DNA from: Isoetes taiwanensis
Taxonomy: Eukaryota; Streptophyta; Lycopodiopsida; Isoetales; Isoetaceae
Direction: 5' to 3'
Assembly (NCBI GenBank): GCA_021234155.1
Contig: JAJEKV010000005.1
Span: 5,026,952-5,090,951, forward strand
Length of the DNA: 64,000 nucleotides
In this document: piece after piece, positions 21,150 through 33,002 of the stretch
How positions within the stretch are numbered: the stretch's first letter is position 1
Layout of the letters: each line of letters starts with the position of its first letter
Position numbers and translations under genes: made by a program
The notes under the pieces: model-generated
What the model saw: the letters and a program-made list of their open reading frames with translations, nothing else
Databases searched by the model: none
What the model was told of the DNA's origin: nothing

Positions 21150-24100
21150 TGAGTAAGTGTGAATGTGAAGGTAATGCTCCCAAATAAGACTCTTCACTTC
21201 ATTAGCTAATTGATGAGCACCTGAATGCTTTGGCAATTTGTTGTTGAGCCTCGACAAGAACCGGTACCTTTGAATATTCCAAATGGCCCAAACGATCCAT
21301 GCAGAAGGTAGATGAAAAGCCCTTTTTGCTAAATTTTTCCAGCCGGTTAGGTAGACTACTAATAGCATCTGCTGGCTATTCAAAATGCAGTGAAAAAGGC
21401 CTTGAAGCCATATCCAAGCATGCTTGATATATTGATACAGGAAGAAGCAACGATCAATTGTCTCGTCTCTCTCTGCACATAGGGGACAAAGTGCAGACAC
21501 ATCTGGACGAAATCCGTGCATCACAATATTAACGCATACACAGTGATGAATGATTTGCCATCACAAAATAGATACCTTGGGATGGAGCAGTTTATCCTAT
21601 ACCCATTTCCATACTGCGTTCCGCCAGTCCTAGGGATCACTAAAGACCACTTTGCTGAAGGAGGCATGACTTTACAGCAAGCAAGATCGTATACATAGAG
21701 TTCACCAACTTATCTGCTTTGACAAGCTCATGTACCACCCAAAGTTGAGGGGCATCCACTTGTGCTATTGAGGTAGAACTGAAGACACCTTCTGCCAAAT
21801 AGCCCGATCCCACCTTAAGAGAAGGAACTTAGCTCTAAACTCTTCCCAGGTTAGCAATCACATTTGGTTATTATACCAATCGGATATCATATGCACATCT
21901 GCCAATTTCTATCATCGATGCGTCAACGGATGGACGAAAGATACTAGAGGGCCTCCATTTAGAGGAATCGACCAACAGCTCACAGTAGTGCTAGTATGTG
22001 CAAGATGGTGAAAATGAAATAAAGATCGTACAGTCTCCCATGCAATAAGCAATCCTCTGAGAAATGGAAAAACATTAGGGTATGCTGTTAGTGGATAAAA
22101 CAGAGCCCAAAGAGAAGTGGTCTAACAGATGAAGACCCAAAAGAGATACACATTTGCAAAGACTGATACACAAGGCGGGAGCTTGGGGACTCATCCACAT
22201 TATTCAAAATTCTCCAAATAAACTTAGAAATCATCATGTTGTTCTGTAAAGAAAATTGATCATTCTAAGGCCGCCAAAATGCTTTGGCAACATGCACTTT
22301 GCCCAATTGACTTTGACATTAGTGCCTCTGTCCCCCTCCAAATGAAGTTCCTAACAATCTTGATAATAAGTTGGACTTTTGTCTATGGAGCCAGCTCCAA
22401 GCCCTTAATCACTGCCTCTCAAGCATCTCCAGATGAGATATGAACACTTACAGAGATACCAAGAAGTTTGGTTGTCTTACCATAGGGAAGAACCTTCCAT
22501 GGAAACGCATTTACACATGGTGGAACTGGAGAATCCAATGCCCATTGTGCTGTATACTTCTGCCAACCAACAAACGTACCAGATGCCAGGAAAAAAGAAT
22601 CTAGCAAGGAAATGGCATTCTACAAATTTTGCTTATCTGTCCTAAAAAAAAAAGGTATCATTTGAATATTGATTACAAATATCATGTGATCTATTTTTCA
22701 TAGGAACTCCATGCAAGGTGCCTTCCTGAGCAGCAAGAGAGAAGACTTGGGCAAGAACTTCTACCACAGAAATAAACAAAAGTAGAGCCAGACCAGTGGG
22801 CAGCTTTGATGGATACCACGACCCACCTAAAAGAAAGCTGTGGGTTCCCCTTGAAAGAGAATAGAAGAACGAGCAGAGTAATGAAGTTTCATAATATCAG
22901 AAGTGAATTGGGCACCAAAACCAAAGTGTAGGAACCAGTCAACACTGTCATGTGCTTTTGCAAAGTCCAGTTTCAAATATACTATTTCATGACCCTAAAG
23001 ACGAGCCCAATAAATACCTTTGTAAGCAGCAGCTACATTGTTCAATATGCATCGTCATAGCAGAAATCTTGACTGAGTAGAGGATATGGAATCATCAAGT
23101 CCCGAAGCTTTTGCGCATAAGCCTTGGCAAAGATTCTATACGCAGAAGATAGCAAGGTAATTGGGCGCCAATATGAAATTGATAAAGACTCCTTGCACTT
23201 GGAAATGAGAGAAATGCATCCCGAGTTAATAATTTTGTCTAGATGCCTCTTCCGCTTGAAATCTAGTAAGGCATCGTACACATCATCACCAACTCAATCC
23301 CAGAACTACTCAAAGAACTCCACAGGAATATGGTCAATTCCAGGACACTTTTCTCTCTTCAAAAGGAAGGTAGCATCTACCAGATCATTCACTGTAATCT
23401 CTGCTTCTAAACGAGCCCTTTGTTCCTCAGATACAATAGGATGTACCTTAACAAGTAATGCTTCCTGAAAGTCTTGTTGGAAGGGAAGGCACCGAGAAGC
23501 AAAGAAAGAAGAATAGTGTCCATGCAGAAAGAGCTTAAGTTGCTCAGGATCATAAATGAGAGGCTCGTCTTGAACTTGAAGAGATACCATCGCAAAAGCT
23601 TGCCTTCAAAGTTTTGCAGCTCTGAAAAAGCAGCTTGTGCAGCAATCCCCCTTTTTGAGCCATTGGATACCCGCTTTGACTCGAGTGTAATGAATTTGCT
23701 CAGCTTCCAGCCGTCTACTGCTAGCAAGAATCTGCTTCTCCTCCTAGGCAATCTTCTGCAAAAGCATTATAATATCCCCTATCATGACGTGCATATGCTC
23801 TACCCTCTCCAAGCCAAAACGGTTTCCATCCATCTCTACAAAACCACAATCATATATCAAGCGATGTCACTGTTCACGTTCAAAGCCTTGGACAATTTCT
23901 GATCCTCTGCAACATCAATCAACTTCCAACTCAACCATGTTGAAGTCACCTACCAACAACCATGCAACATAAGTGCTCAATTGAATTAGCTTGGCCCTCA
24001 AAGCAGCCCAGAGTGCACCTCTCTAACAAGGTCTGTTGTGCGCATACACATTCACTACTTCCCACTCTTGTCCCTCATCAAACCACTTGATAATGAGCCA

Positions 24101-24367
24101 GCGACCAAATCTGTTTGTGTGAATAAATGTGACTGTTATATCATGCCTCCATGCTGTAAGGACTCCTACTCTTGCCGAGTCTGCAGCACCCATCAGGACA
24201 TTATATTGTCTACCAACCACAGAAGCTACCTTTTGCACAGCCTCCTTTTTGCACTTATGCTTGTAAACATTAAAAATCTAACTTCAACCTAGCAAGAACC
24301 ATGGAAAGTCTACTCCTTTTGGTTGGGAAGAAGCAACACCCCAAAAATTCCAAGACACTAGCTTCAT
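21150..24367 (-). pseudogene. L1 ORF2: endonuclease, reverse transcriptase, zf-RVT
   Basis: The start is an ATG at 24367 with MKLVSWNFWGV, the usual first strand of an apurinic-type endonuclease. Further motifs in order: NVYAHN (near 24050) and WLLVGDFNMVE (near 23950) for the endonuclease; LKREKCPGIDHIPVEFFE (23330); GCISLISK and YWRPITLLSSAYRIFAKAYA (23200-23100) for reverse transcriptase fingers and palm; RCILNNVAAAY (23050); VYLKLDFAKA (22960); and LLGISV (22470). At 21524-21147 comes CPLCAERDETIDRCFF, then WAIWNIQR, the C-terminal zf-RVT zinc module. It would nick target DNA and copy the element's RNA. Stops include a TGA near 24290 and a TAG at 24024-24026; the plus-strand copy has CAG at the latter site. 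Confidence 0.82.
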
Positions 24368-24579
24368 TGTGCAAAAGGATCGGGTGGCCGATGTTCCAAT
24401 CCATAGAATCATCATTAGCACAGGATGCTTCTACTTAATCAGCCAAGGCAATCTAGATATTACAAGAACTGTTGTAACTATGGTAGTTGGTGCTAGAACA
24501 ATAGGCGGAACATACTTATCAAAAATAGGTTGTGGTGCAAAAGTGTTTATCCGACGGGCAACTCTTTTCATATGAGGGA

Positions 24580-25329
24580 TAGACCACTCACCACGAGATG
24601 CTTCCAATCGTTCCTATTTGTGAGCAGTACATGGAATAAATTACTACTCCTATATTTTAGTGTGGCCAAAATAGGTTTAGCTAAACTACCTTCAATTTGG
24701 GGCTAGAAGTTTCTAACGCTTGGCTAAACTAAATGGTTTTTCTCCATCATAGTTTCTTGCTTTTGGTTAAACTTTCACAAAATGGAAAGGCAAATATTAG
24801 CCATCACGCCATAGTAATTTAAAAAAATCCAAGCATTTTGGCAAAGACATTGAATTTATTGTAGATACATAAAGGTTGTTCCTTTTCCTCTAATGCTTCA
24901 ACTTTGTTACTTGGAACAAGAAAGAAAGTGGAAAAAAGAAAAGAAAAATATAGACCCTATTTGAAATTTCTTAAAGTTAATACATACATTGGTGTTGAAT
25001 TTTGGGCTAATCTATCCATTTTTTCAAGCCCACTCTATCTTAGGCTTAGCTAATCGATGTCCTGATGGATATGTCTGGAGGTAAAGGTTTGGCTATTCAA
25101 TCTAAAAACTCACTTCGGCAGAAAAAAATTGGGCTAAAATTTTCTTTTTTTTTTGCCATTTTTTCCATTTACTTTAGTTGTTTTCTTTGCAAAACTGCTA
25201 CAAAATAGCCATTTGGCTAACCTTAGCCGTTATTTTATTCCATGACTACAAGCCTCTCATGGGGCTCATCAGATAAAATGGCAAGGGACTCAGAGGAAAA
25301 AGGAAGAGAGGGAGATAAAGGAGCAAGAA
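24580..25329. other. AT-rich link between ORF1- and ORF2-like parts of copy A
   Basis: This stretch has no open frame of note. It is rich in TTTGGCTAAACT/C-like words (TTTGGCTAA, TTGGCTAAAC, TAGCTAAACT) that recur loosely. It may be spacer of the L1 or an older insertion. Confidence 0.4.
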
Positions 25330-26610
25330 TGAAAATAGGAGCATGGGCAGGATGACTAGAATCAGAAGCTGTCAAGACTAGAGAGGGAGCAGAGGGGATG
25401 GAGGCATCTGTACATGGACCGAAGATGTTGTAAGGGCAGAGGGAGGCGTTCTTCTAATATAAAAACTAGAGAAGGCTGTAGCATTAGGAAACATATCTGC
25501 AAGCTCACGCCACATTTTAAGAACAATGGACTACTTTTGACAATAACATATTTTGAAAGCGATGCATCAACTGGAAGAGAGACACAAATACGAGGACCAA
25601 ATAAGAAAGATGGAGTCCAAGCCACTAGCAATGACCATCATGAATTCTGGAACTTGCAACTCAATAGGAAAGTCTTCCAAGGCAAACCAACATGGCATCC
25701 GACGTGCACTAGTCTTGCTCGACAGAAAGCCATGTGTATACCTGATATAAAAAATAACGTCCCCATAAAGGATCTACCCCATGTTTCATCAGCTTATCAA
25801 CTGTTATGGGGGACCCAAACATGATCAGAAAGTAATTGTTTTGCTTGTTAAGAATCTTCAAAGACTCATGCTGGGGTAAACCCAATCTATGTAAATGTTG
25901 CTTCATCCAAAAGCCCATCTTCTAAGATCAACAAACTGACCAGTAAAATGACATGCAATAGCATGAGAAATAAGATCTTGAATACATTGTAGGTGCACAC
26001 CATGATGAATCTCAACAACATGAAGTCTTGCTTGCATGAAGGTTAGAACATTCACGAGTTTCGTAAAAGATATTCGCTGAAGGAAATTGAATGTCCATCT
26101 TATCCTCCGCAGCCTGTAACTCCTTCAAATATGCAGATTTATTATTCTCTACCATAATATTCATAGCAACCGCGACATGAGCAGATCGCACACCAGATGT
26201 CATATCATGCTTTATCCAATCACTAAAGCGTACGCGTGACACATGAACAATTGTATCACTAGTGTCCAAGGAGCAGGAGCAGGGGAAGGCAGAAGACCCG
26301 CAGAAGAGGAAGAAGTAGGAGGCAAAATTCCAACAGAGGTAGCAGGTAGATGGTAGAATGAGGACTAGAATGTAAGAGGACAAGGATCTATAATGGATGC
26401 AATAGCAGATGGATATATAAAAGCAAGAAGATTAAGGCACGAGTTAGTGAGTTAGACGGCAACGCAGGAGGTATTACAGAAGCATCAGATTGCACTAGAG
26501 AGGCAGATGCCACAGTAGAAATAGCAACAATAATATATCCAAATGCCACGGAAGTAGAATTAATAGAAAAAGTAACAACAAAGGAAGACACACTAGGGTA
26601 CCATAGAGGC
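25330..26610 (-). pseudogene. L1 ORF1-like RNA-binding protein remnant
   Basis: Upstream of ORF2 on the same strand, three open blocks in different frames make a plausible ORF1. The 25918-25709 block has MGFWMKQHLHRLGLPQHE and FLIMFGSPITVDKLMKHG. The 25631-25362 block has WTPSFLFGPRICVSLPVD and VIVKSSPLFLKCG. A phrase in which each residue change is tied to a PLWGRYFLY-like loop and a later LP-rich strand is typical of the DUF4283-type domain of plant L1 ORF1; this is family knowledge applied loosely. 26383-26012 has AYLKELQAAEDKMD, coiled-coil-like. The role would be binding the element RNA. It is not intact. Confidence 0.5.
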
Positions 26611-26640
26611 AAAAATGGTACACCTCAAATGCGGCAATAA

Positions 26641-26962
26641 TTCCGACGTTGAACTGCATGATGCTATACACCGACGAAAAGCTTGCAATCCAAGTTTTTC
26701 AATACACTAAAAATCGTATAAATTTGACACTCCCATCTTTTATTCAAGATTGAAATGTAGCATCTTTGATATGCATTATTATATATATACCATCTGTATG
26801 ATTAGATAATATCTATAGTAGGTAATATCTCTGAGTTTGTAGAAGCTAACCTTATTATGATTGAGATATAAGTAGACAATATCTTTCTTAATCTCTGATT
26901 AAATGATATATCTAAGTTTGGAGAAGCTAATCTTCTTGCCACTATTCACAATCATGCATCAA
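26641..26962. other. AT-rich DNA between L1 fragments, with a local repeat
   Basis: GATAATATCTATAGTAGG and TAATATCTCTGAGTTTG, then ATATCTAAGTTTGGAGAAGC, form two imperfect copies of TATCT-AGTTTG-AGAAGCTAA at about 26825-26935. No gene is seen. Confidence 0.4.
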
Positions 26963-27320
26963 ACAATGTCACTATTCACGTTCAAAGCCTTGGACAATTT
27001 CTGATCCTCTGCCGCACCGATCAGCTTCCAACTCAACCGTGATGAAGTCACCCACCAACAATCACGCAATATGAGTGCCCAATTGAATTAGCTTGGACCT
27101 CAAAGCAGTCCAGAGTGCACCTCTCTAATGAGGCCTGTCCCCACTCTTGTCCCTCATTTCAAACCACTTGATAATGATCCATCGACCAAATTTGTCTGTG
27201 TGAGTAAATGTGACTGCTATATCATAACTCCATGATATAAGGACTCTTGCTTTTGTCGAGTCTGGTGCAGCCACCAGAACGTTATATTGCCTATCAACCA
27301 CCTCCCTCACCTCAGTCTCT
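26963..27320 (-). pseudogene. L1 endonuclease fragment (copy C)
   Basis: This block closely matches 23865-24240 of copy A in the same orientation, including the words CACTATTCACGTTCAAAGCC and GACAATTTCTGATCCTCTGC. It encodes part of the endonuclease (RQYNVLVAAPDSTKARVLIS and FGRWIIIKWF). It carries a TAG at 27125-27127 in the same place as copy A. The segment for the VNVYAHN strand is deleted, since GGCCTGTCC jumps to CCACTCTTGTCC. It lies head to head with the plus-strand copy B. Confidence 0.75.
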
Positions 27321-27329
27321 GGATCACCA

Positions 27330-29303
27330 ATGAGACTGGCTGAAATTCAGAGATCGCAAGAGCAAATTGAAGAGGCTCGTAGGCAGTACATGGACATTGA
27401 TCGGCGTGGCATCCACCCGCCACCAAAATATCCACTGGCTTTTTGTTAATCACGAAAATCAGCTAAGGGATCTAATTTCTCTACATCCAAGCCCTCAGTT
27501 CTTGCTTCATGTAGCATTGCTCCTCCCGTTGCATCCCACTGTGGTTGCTTTGATCCACTTCCCTCAAATTCCCTTGAGACACCAGCGGTCTCATCTGAAT
27601 TGTCCCCATCACAAGGTCAATGCTTCATAGAATGCTAGGGGGTAGCCTCCTCCTCTCTCAAGCGGAGTGGCATTTCTTTCTACTTATCTAAATTGGATGC
27701 TCAGTTTGTATGTCTTCAAGAGCACAAGTGTCGTAAGGGAGACATATCAAAGCTTGCAGACATGATTGGTCGAAGATTTAACGTCCTTATCACAGCAGCG
27801 GATTCTGCCAGTGCAGGGTGGTAATAGCATGGCTTCCTTCCTTGCCAGTCATCTTCACTCAGGCTGATTGTTTGTTGGGCCCTAATTATATGGCAGGAAC
27901 AAGGGGTTAAATATTGTCTAATTAATGTTTACGCCCATAACAGGCCCCATCAGAGAGCTTCACTTATGGGCCTCCTTGTGATGGAAGATGCTCAGCTTGG
28001 ACTGCCACATTTCATGGCTTCTTGTTGGGGACCTTAATATGGTGGAAATGGAGTCCGACAGGTTGGGGGCTACCTCTACAGTGGTGTCTGGTTTTGAACG
28101 CCAGCAGTGGCTCCGTCTATTCCATGACTGCAACCTCTCGGAGATTGATGGTGAATGTTTCTTTACTTGGTGCAATGGTCAAGTTGGTTGGGGTCGCGCA
28201 AGCTCTCAGTTGGATAGAACTTACTGGAGTGCAGATGCAGTTGTGGCACTTCCAGGTCTCTTTCAGTTCTGTCTCAGAGATAACTCAGTTTCAGACCACC
28301 ATCCACAATTCCTTTCAGACGAGCCACTGCAGCAGCGACAGCCTGGACGGACGTCTTTTCGCTTAAATATGAAAGTTCTTAAAGGATGTTGACTTTCAAG
28401 AAGGTTGCAAAAACACTTGAACAACTGCCTTCAACCGACGTCGAGGCATGACTAACATAGTGGATGCAATTGCAGCAGTCAAAGGTTTTGCCAAACAGTG
28501 GGGCCGAGAGTCTGCAGCAGCAGGTCGTACTTTATTGGATACCTTATATCAGGACCTGCTCCATTCTCGACCGGGACATCTTCCAGGTGTTCATGATCGT
28601 GATATTTTGGCACAGATCCAAGCATTGGAAGAGGAACAAATCCAGTTGGCAAAGACGAAGGCAGGTCTGCAGTGGTTTTATGATGGAGACCATTATACAT
28701 GCTTCTTTTTCCATGCAGCTAAGAGGTGTCGCACGATGTCAACCATGTCCTCATTGCTTTTGCCGGATGGTTCAATGCTAACAGAGCCAACTGACTCAAG
28801 CAACATCTGCATAACCACATTCAGACCTTTTTCACTGAGAAACATCTTCCCTTTCAATCAGAAATGCGAGATGCCATTTTGTCCAGGATTTCCCCCATCA
28901 CCTCTGATGAGCAGCGCGTGTAATAGAGGCGGCTATGACAGCTAATAATTTAGGTTCGACAGTCTTTGAACTGAAAAGAGGCAAATGCCCATGTTTGGAT
29001 GGTTTGCCAATTGAGTTCTTCCAGGAGTATTGGGAATGGCTGGTGTATGATGCTTTCTGTGACTTTCGGCGGTCCACTGCTTTGGATAGAATTCTAAACA
29101 CAGGTGCCATTTCACTCATCCCTAAGGTCAAGGATCCTCAAGACTATTTCAGACTGGCAGCCCATCACCTTATTGTCATTTGTATAAAAGATCTTTGCCA
29201 AGGCTTTTGCAGAGTAGGTAGCATCTTGGCAGAGTCCATCTCAACAACCCAATCAGGTTTTCTTCCAAAACGATGCATTCTGAACAATGTTTCTACTGCT
29301 TAT
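27330..29303 (+). pseudogene. L1 copy B, 5' part: endonuclease and first part of reverse transcriptase
   Basis: In order on the plus strand: a coiled-coil-like piece (RLAEIQRSQEQIEEARRQY) that may end ORF1; CLQEHKCRKGDISKLADMIG (27710) and NVYAHNRPHQRAS (27925) of the endonuclease; WLLVGDLNMVEMESDRLG (28020); CNGQVGWGRASSQLDRTYW (28170) and SDHHPQF (28305), the last three being the GDxN, R-LDR and SDH motifs. Then come a connecting helix region at 28448-28800 and reverse-transcriptase fingers at 28935-29300 (LKRGKCPCLDGLPIEFFQEY, ILNTGAISLIPKVKD, STTQSGFLPKRCILNN). Reading stops at 29303, where a 3.9-kb transposon is inserted; it resumes at 33231. Frames shift several times (near 27825, 28060, 28390 and 28925). 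Confidence 0.82.
29300..29303. repeat. Target duplication TTAT, left copy
   Basis: TTAT precedes the left TIR and is repeated at 33231-33234. Removing the insert and one TTAT gives an L1 text that follows the same codons as copy A at about 23040. Confidence 0.7.
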
Positions 29304-29712
29304 AACAAGGTGACCTAGCAAACGCACTAATGACCTGCGTTTGCACCACAAAAAAAGAATCTTTCAAAGATTCCCTAAAAAAACCTTAAATTTTGCCACT
29401 TTTAGGGGATCAATTACAAAAATGGCCCTCAATTTACAATTGCGTGCCCATTTTAGGGTCCAAAGTTACTGGAAATTTTCGTTTTGTTAATTTTACACCT
29501 CCAAAACAGATAAATAAAAAGATATCATTTCGCTCATAAAATATCGCAGGTTTAAGAGAGGTCCATATATGCACATGTACAGGGTCGGAACTAAAACTAG
29601 TAGGTTGTCGAAAAAATTGGGCGGGTAGGAAAAGAACCTAGTAGGGTCGAAAGAAAAACCAATAGGTAGTGGAAAAGAATGGATAGGTAGGAAAAGGACC
29701 TGGTAGGTAGTG

Positions 29713-29760
29713 CCCATGCGCGCATGGGCAAATCTTTCGTGATGTGCTATGCGCGCATAG
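29713..29760. repeat. Left palindrome pair of the nested transposon
   Basis: CCCATGCGCGCATGGG at 29713-29728 is a perfect 16-bp palindrome and CTATGCGCGCATAG at 29747-29760 a perfect 14-bp one. Confidence 0.9.
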
Positions 29761-30241
29761 GAAAGGCATATTTTCTTTGTTTCGAGTCTTCCCTCTTTGT
29801 CCCAAAAATCGGCTTAATCGCCAGACTTTGTTCCAAAGATCGGCTTATCATGCTTTCATGTGTTTAAGATCATCAGCGCCAGACTGCAGGCCATCAACGC
29901 CAGATTTCAGCTGTATTTCCAAACCCTATTTCTTCAGGTTTTATCAGGTAAGCTTCTCTATCAGGTCAGAACCGGAAGCTAAATTTGTTTAACCGGAAAC
30001 CCAAATTTATTTTCATGTCTGCTCTGTTTTCGGCCTTCCCTGTTTTAACGACTTTATGGAAGCGTTTGTTTCCAACAAGATCCGGTCAGCTTTCCAATCA
30101 TTTTGAGTCAATGTTGCATCTTTAGCCTGTGTTCTTGAAGGCAGGGGCTCTATTTTGAAGCTTCAGTTCCCTCAACGTCTTTGTCAAAATGATTTATGTA
30201 GTAATGAAGTTAACGCAACGCTGTTGTTTGCCCATCATTAG

Positions 30242-30612
30242 CTTATGTTTCTCGTTGGAGCGGGAAGAGCTGGGAAAACGATAGCGCTGACTAACTTTCT
30301 GCCAATGTTGTAGATCCGCCTGGATTGGTTATTGCAATCTCGTTCTCAGATTTTAGACCTGTAAATTCTACCTCCACTGTTAGGAGCATTTGCAAGATGG
30401 GAGCTTCTGATCTAGGTAAACATTCTGGTACTATTTGATCTTTCATTCATGTATTTGCTTTTTATTCTTGATGTATACAGTTTTGTTTGTTCAACCCTTT
30501 TATTAGCATCGTTTCTCCCTTTGTTGCATCCTCCAGATCCTACAAGCTATCGGGTGTCACAAAATCAGAGGAGAAACAGCAAGCAGTTAAAATTTGGCAT
30601 GTTGTTCTTAAG
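30242..30612 (+). pseudogene. Captured P-loop GTPase-like gene fragment, three exon-like pieces
   Basis: Piece 1 (30242-30309) sits between an AG and a GT and encodes MFLVGAGRAGKTIALTNFL; GAGRAGKT is a Walker A motif (GxxxxGKT). Piece 2 (30350-30415) lies between TTCTCAG and GTAAAC and encodes FRPVNSTSTVRSICKMGASD, which fits the S/T-T-V switch I-like stretch that follows a P loop in small or ROCO-like GTPases. Piece 3 (30537-30612) lies between CCTCCAG and GTAAAG and encodes SYKLSGVTKSEEKQQAVKIW. Phases between pieces 1 and 2 do not join without an indel. Retained splice borders mean it was copied from genomic DNA rather than mRNA, as in Pack-type transduplication. No full GTPase is present. 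Confidence 0.5.
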
Positions 30613-31606
30613 GTAAAGAACAAAAATGAAAGCCGGCATGACATACCGAATGGCATGCAAGGCATTTGTTTTAATAGTGCAAGTTGTTTTCATTGTCCTA
30701 GTGCTCACGTTTTCCACGTCGGATCTCACATATATAGACGATGTAACATGTTTGCTTTTTTTTTTTGCGGGATGGGTCATATGAAACGTTTTCCATATTT
30801 CACCGGTTGGCATTTGACATTTTTCCAGTTATTTGGCAATGCTTAAATAGTAATGTTCAACTAATTGATTGTCACTTAGTAGATTGCAATCATAAAATCA
30901 TTTCGAGTGCCTTAATTACGGTATCATGTTGATCGGGAAAGTATGCATTTTTAAATAAAGGTACGCATTTTTAAATAAAGGTGCTATTTATTTTCTTAAC
31001 CATGAGATTGGATGCAGCACTGTTTATTGGTACTCGCAGATGTAGGAGCACCAGTTTGGCTGCTATCATTTGTTTACTCTGTTATCTCTTGTGGCGCTGC
31101 TGACTGCTTGTTTTTCTTGAATTGAATGTGTTTTAAGCTACAACACAAGATTTTATGGAAACAGGTGAATGTTTTTGTCCAATTCCACAACTAAGTTATG
31201 ATAATATTGCAGTCGTTTTGCAACTAATTGGAGGTCGTTTTGCATGTTCTTTATTCGTTATTGTAATTCTGGTCATAAAAAATTGCAGATAAGACCCACT
31301 TTTGCTGAGATCTGATCAGGATTCATCGCCTTTTTTTATATTTTGGTAGTTTCTACCCATGCTCAAGAAAGATTGTTATACTGTTGTTATAATTCAGAAA
31401 GATCTAGGATTCAATTATTTCTTGAAGCTTTGAAGGACCACTGGGGCTTTAAAAAAACTTCTTCATCTCTCTAAAAGCTTTTCCTTATGTAGTAGCTATT
31501 TTCATTCTGTACCATTCAATGCAAAATGATATTAAGAAATTACCTGTTGTCTACGGGAGCGTAGGGAAAAGCTTTTAAACTTTGTTGCTAAAAATTTAAC
31601 TGTGGT

Positions 31607-33002
31607 CTATGCGCGCATAGGCGAGAGCTTTTAAAATTTGTTGTTTGTCTCTGCATGCATAAACAAATAATATATTCTAAAACTTAGCCTGGTAGGATAG
31701 ACGCTTATAATTGTAGGTGCTCGCCCATGCGCTCATAGACAGGGCATACTATTTAGAAACTCCTGGCCATGCGCGCATAGACAGGTAGCTAGTTTATTTC
31801 ATTCATTCTATGCACGCATAACATGTCTGTGTCCACTCTATGAGCTTTTATGCTTTGGTTCCTATGTTCATTAGTGTATAAACTTGGAAAATGTTATTAT
31901 TTGCAAAGATGCCACAAAGGCAACTTGTAATTGTTGTACTCGAGTTAAAACTTACAAAGCAAAGCAAGGAATTTACCTTTGCATTTGTTAAAGCATACAA
32001 CTACTTCTATATACTTACGCAAAGATCGACAATGAGTTTTTGAATGTTTTAATGTCAATTGTATGTTAGTTGCTTTGTTATGTTCTTGTAAGTTCTAAAA
32101 TATAATCAGTCTCGCTTTTTAAAATATAATGAATCTTGCTTTTTAGATTGTCATTCAAATATGTAAGTTTTTTTTTTTGCATTTCGTATTTATGTTGTCT
32201 TTACAGATGTGCTTATTTTACGTTGCTATTAGTTTTTTTATTTTATTTTTTACAATCGAGACTCAAAAACACGCAAATTTTCAGTTTTTACATAGACAAA
32301 CAAAAAAAACTTTTGCCTATGCGAGCATAAACTCAGACAAACAAAAAAGCTTTTGCCTATAAACTTTTGCCTATGCACGCATAGACGCAGACAAACGAAG
32401 AAGATTTTGCCTATGCGCGCATAGACGCAGACAAACAAAAAAACTTTTGTGTACGCACGCATGGACACGGACAAACAGAAAAATATTTTGAAAGAACTTT
32501 GTTTTGAGCTTAGACAAAGAAAGCCTCTGAAAACAAGAGCATTTGGTTATACGAAAATTATACGAAGACCTTCAAAATCTTGAAGAGGAGAAAAATGTTC
32601 CAGAGAAGTTCACAGGGTTGTGGCATATTATTTTGGGACATATCAAATTACACAGTCTTTGTACTTAGAATGAGTGTATTACTCAGCATAATGGTCATAT
32701 ATATGGACTTATTATTTATACGCGTGGAGGCAAAAAAAAACCTTATCAATAGCTCTTTTTCATGATTATTTCACAAACCTAGGGTTTTTGAAGGAATATA
32801 AATTGTGCCTGCCTATGCACGCATAGGCAAACACTATACACGCATAGAAAAACACTCAAGTGCTTTACACGCAAAACACTATACGCGCTCATTGATTCTG
32901 ATACTGAAGAAGAAGTTACTGCAAAACAAATGTTCCCTTGATATTAAAAAAATGTTTGTGAAATATTAATTCAATTATACTGTCATATCTATGCGCGCAT
33001 AG
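31607..33002. repeat. Right subterminal palindrome cluster of the nested transposon
   Basis: About a dozen copies of CTATGCGCGCATAG or near variants lie here, for example at 31607, 31765, 32375, 32411, 32811 and 32989. Several are followed by ACGCAGACAAACAAAAAA, so a longer unit of about 36-40 bp is locally tandem at 32310-32480. Confidence 0.88.

Larger units (their letters stand above)
20986..26640 (-). mobile_element. L1-type non-LTR retrotransposon, near full length (copy A)
   Basis: Read right to left: an ORF1-like region at about 26600-25330, a non-coding link at 25330-24370, ORF2 at 24367-21150, and a 3' end marked by a T-run on the plus strand (20986-20998), which is the poly(A) tail. 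Just inside the tail, on the minus strand, is an AATAAAGG-like signal and GTCCTTCGG. The same tail motif recurs beside the T-run at 58.04 kb. All frames carry stops or shifts. Two further copies of this family lie at 26.97 kb (minus, fragment) and 27.33-34.56 kb (plus, interrupted). Confidence 0.85.

Noticed and set aside
29713-33002. GCGCGC palindromes as CpG-island promoter elements
   Set aside because: They sit in AT-rich DNA, are spaced irregularly and cluster by distance from the TIR, which fits transposase sites better.
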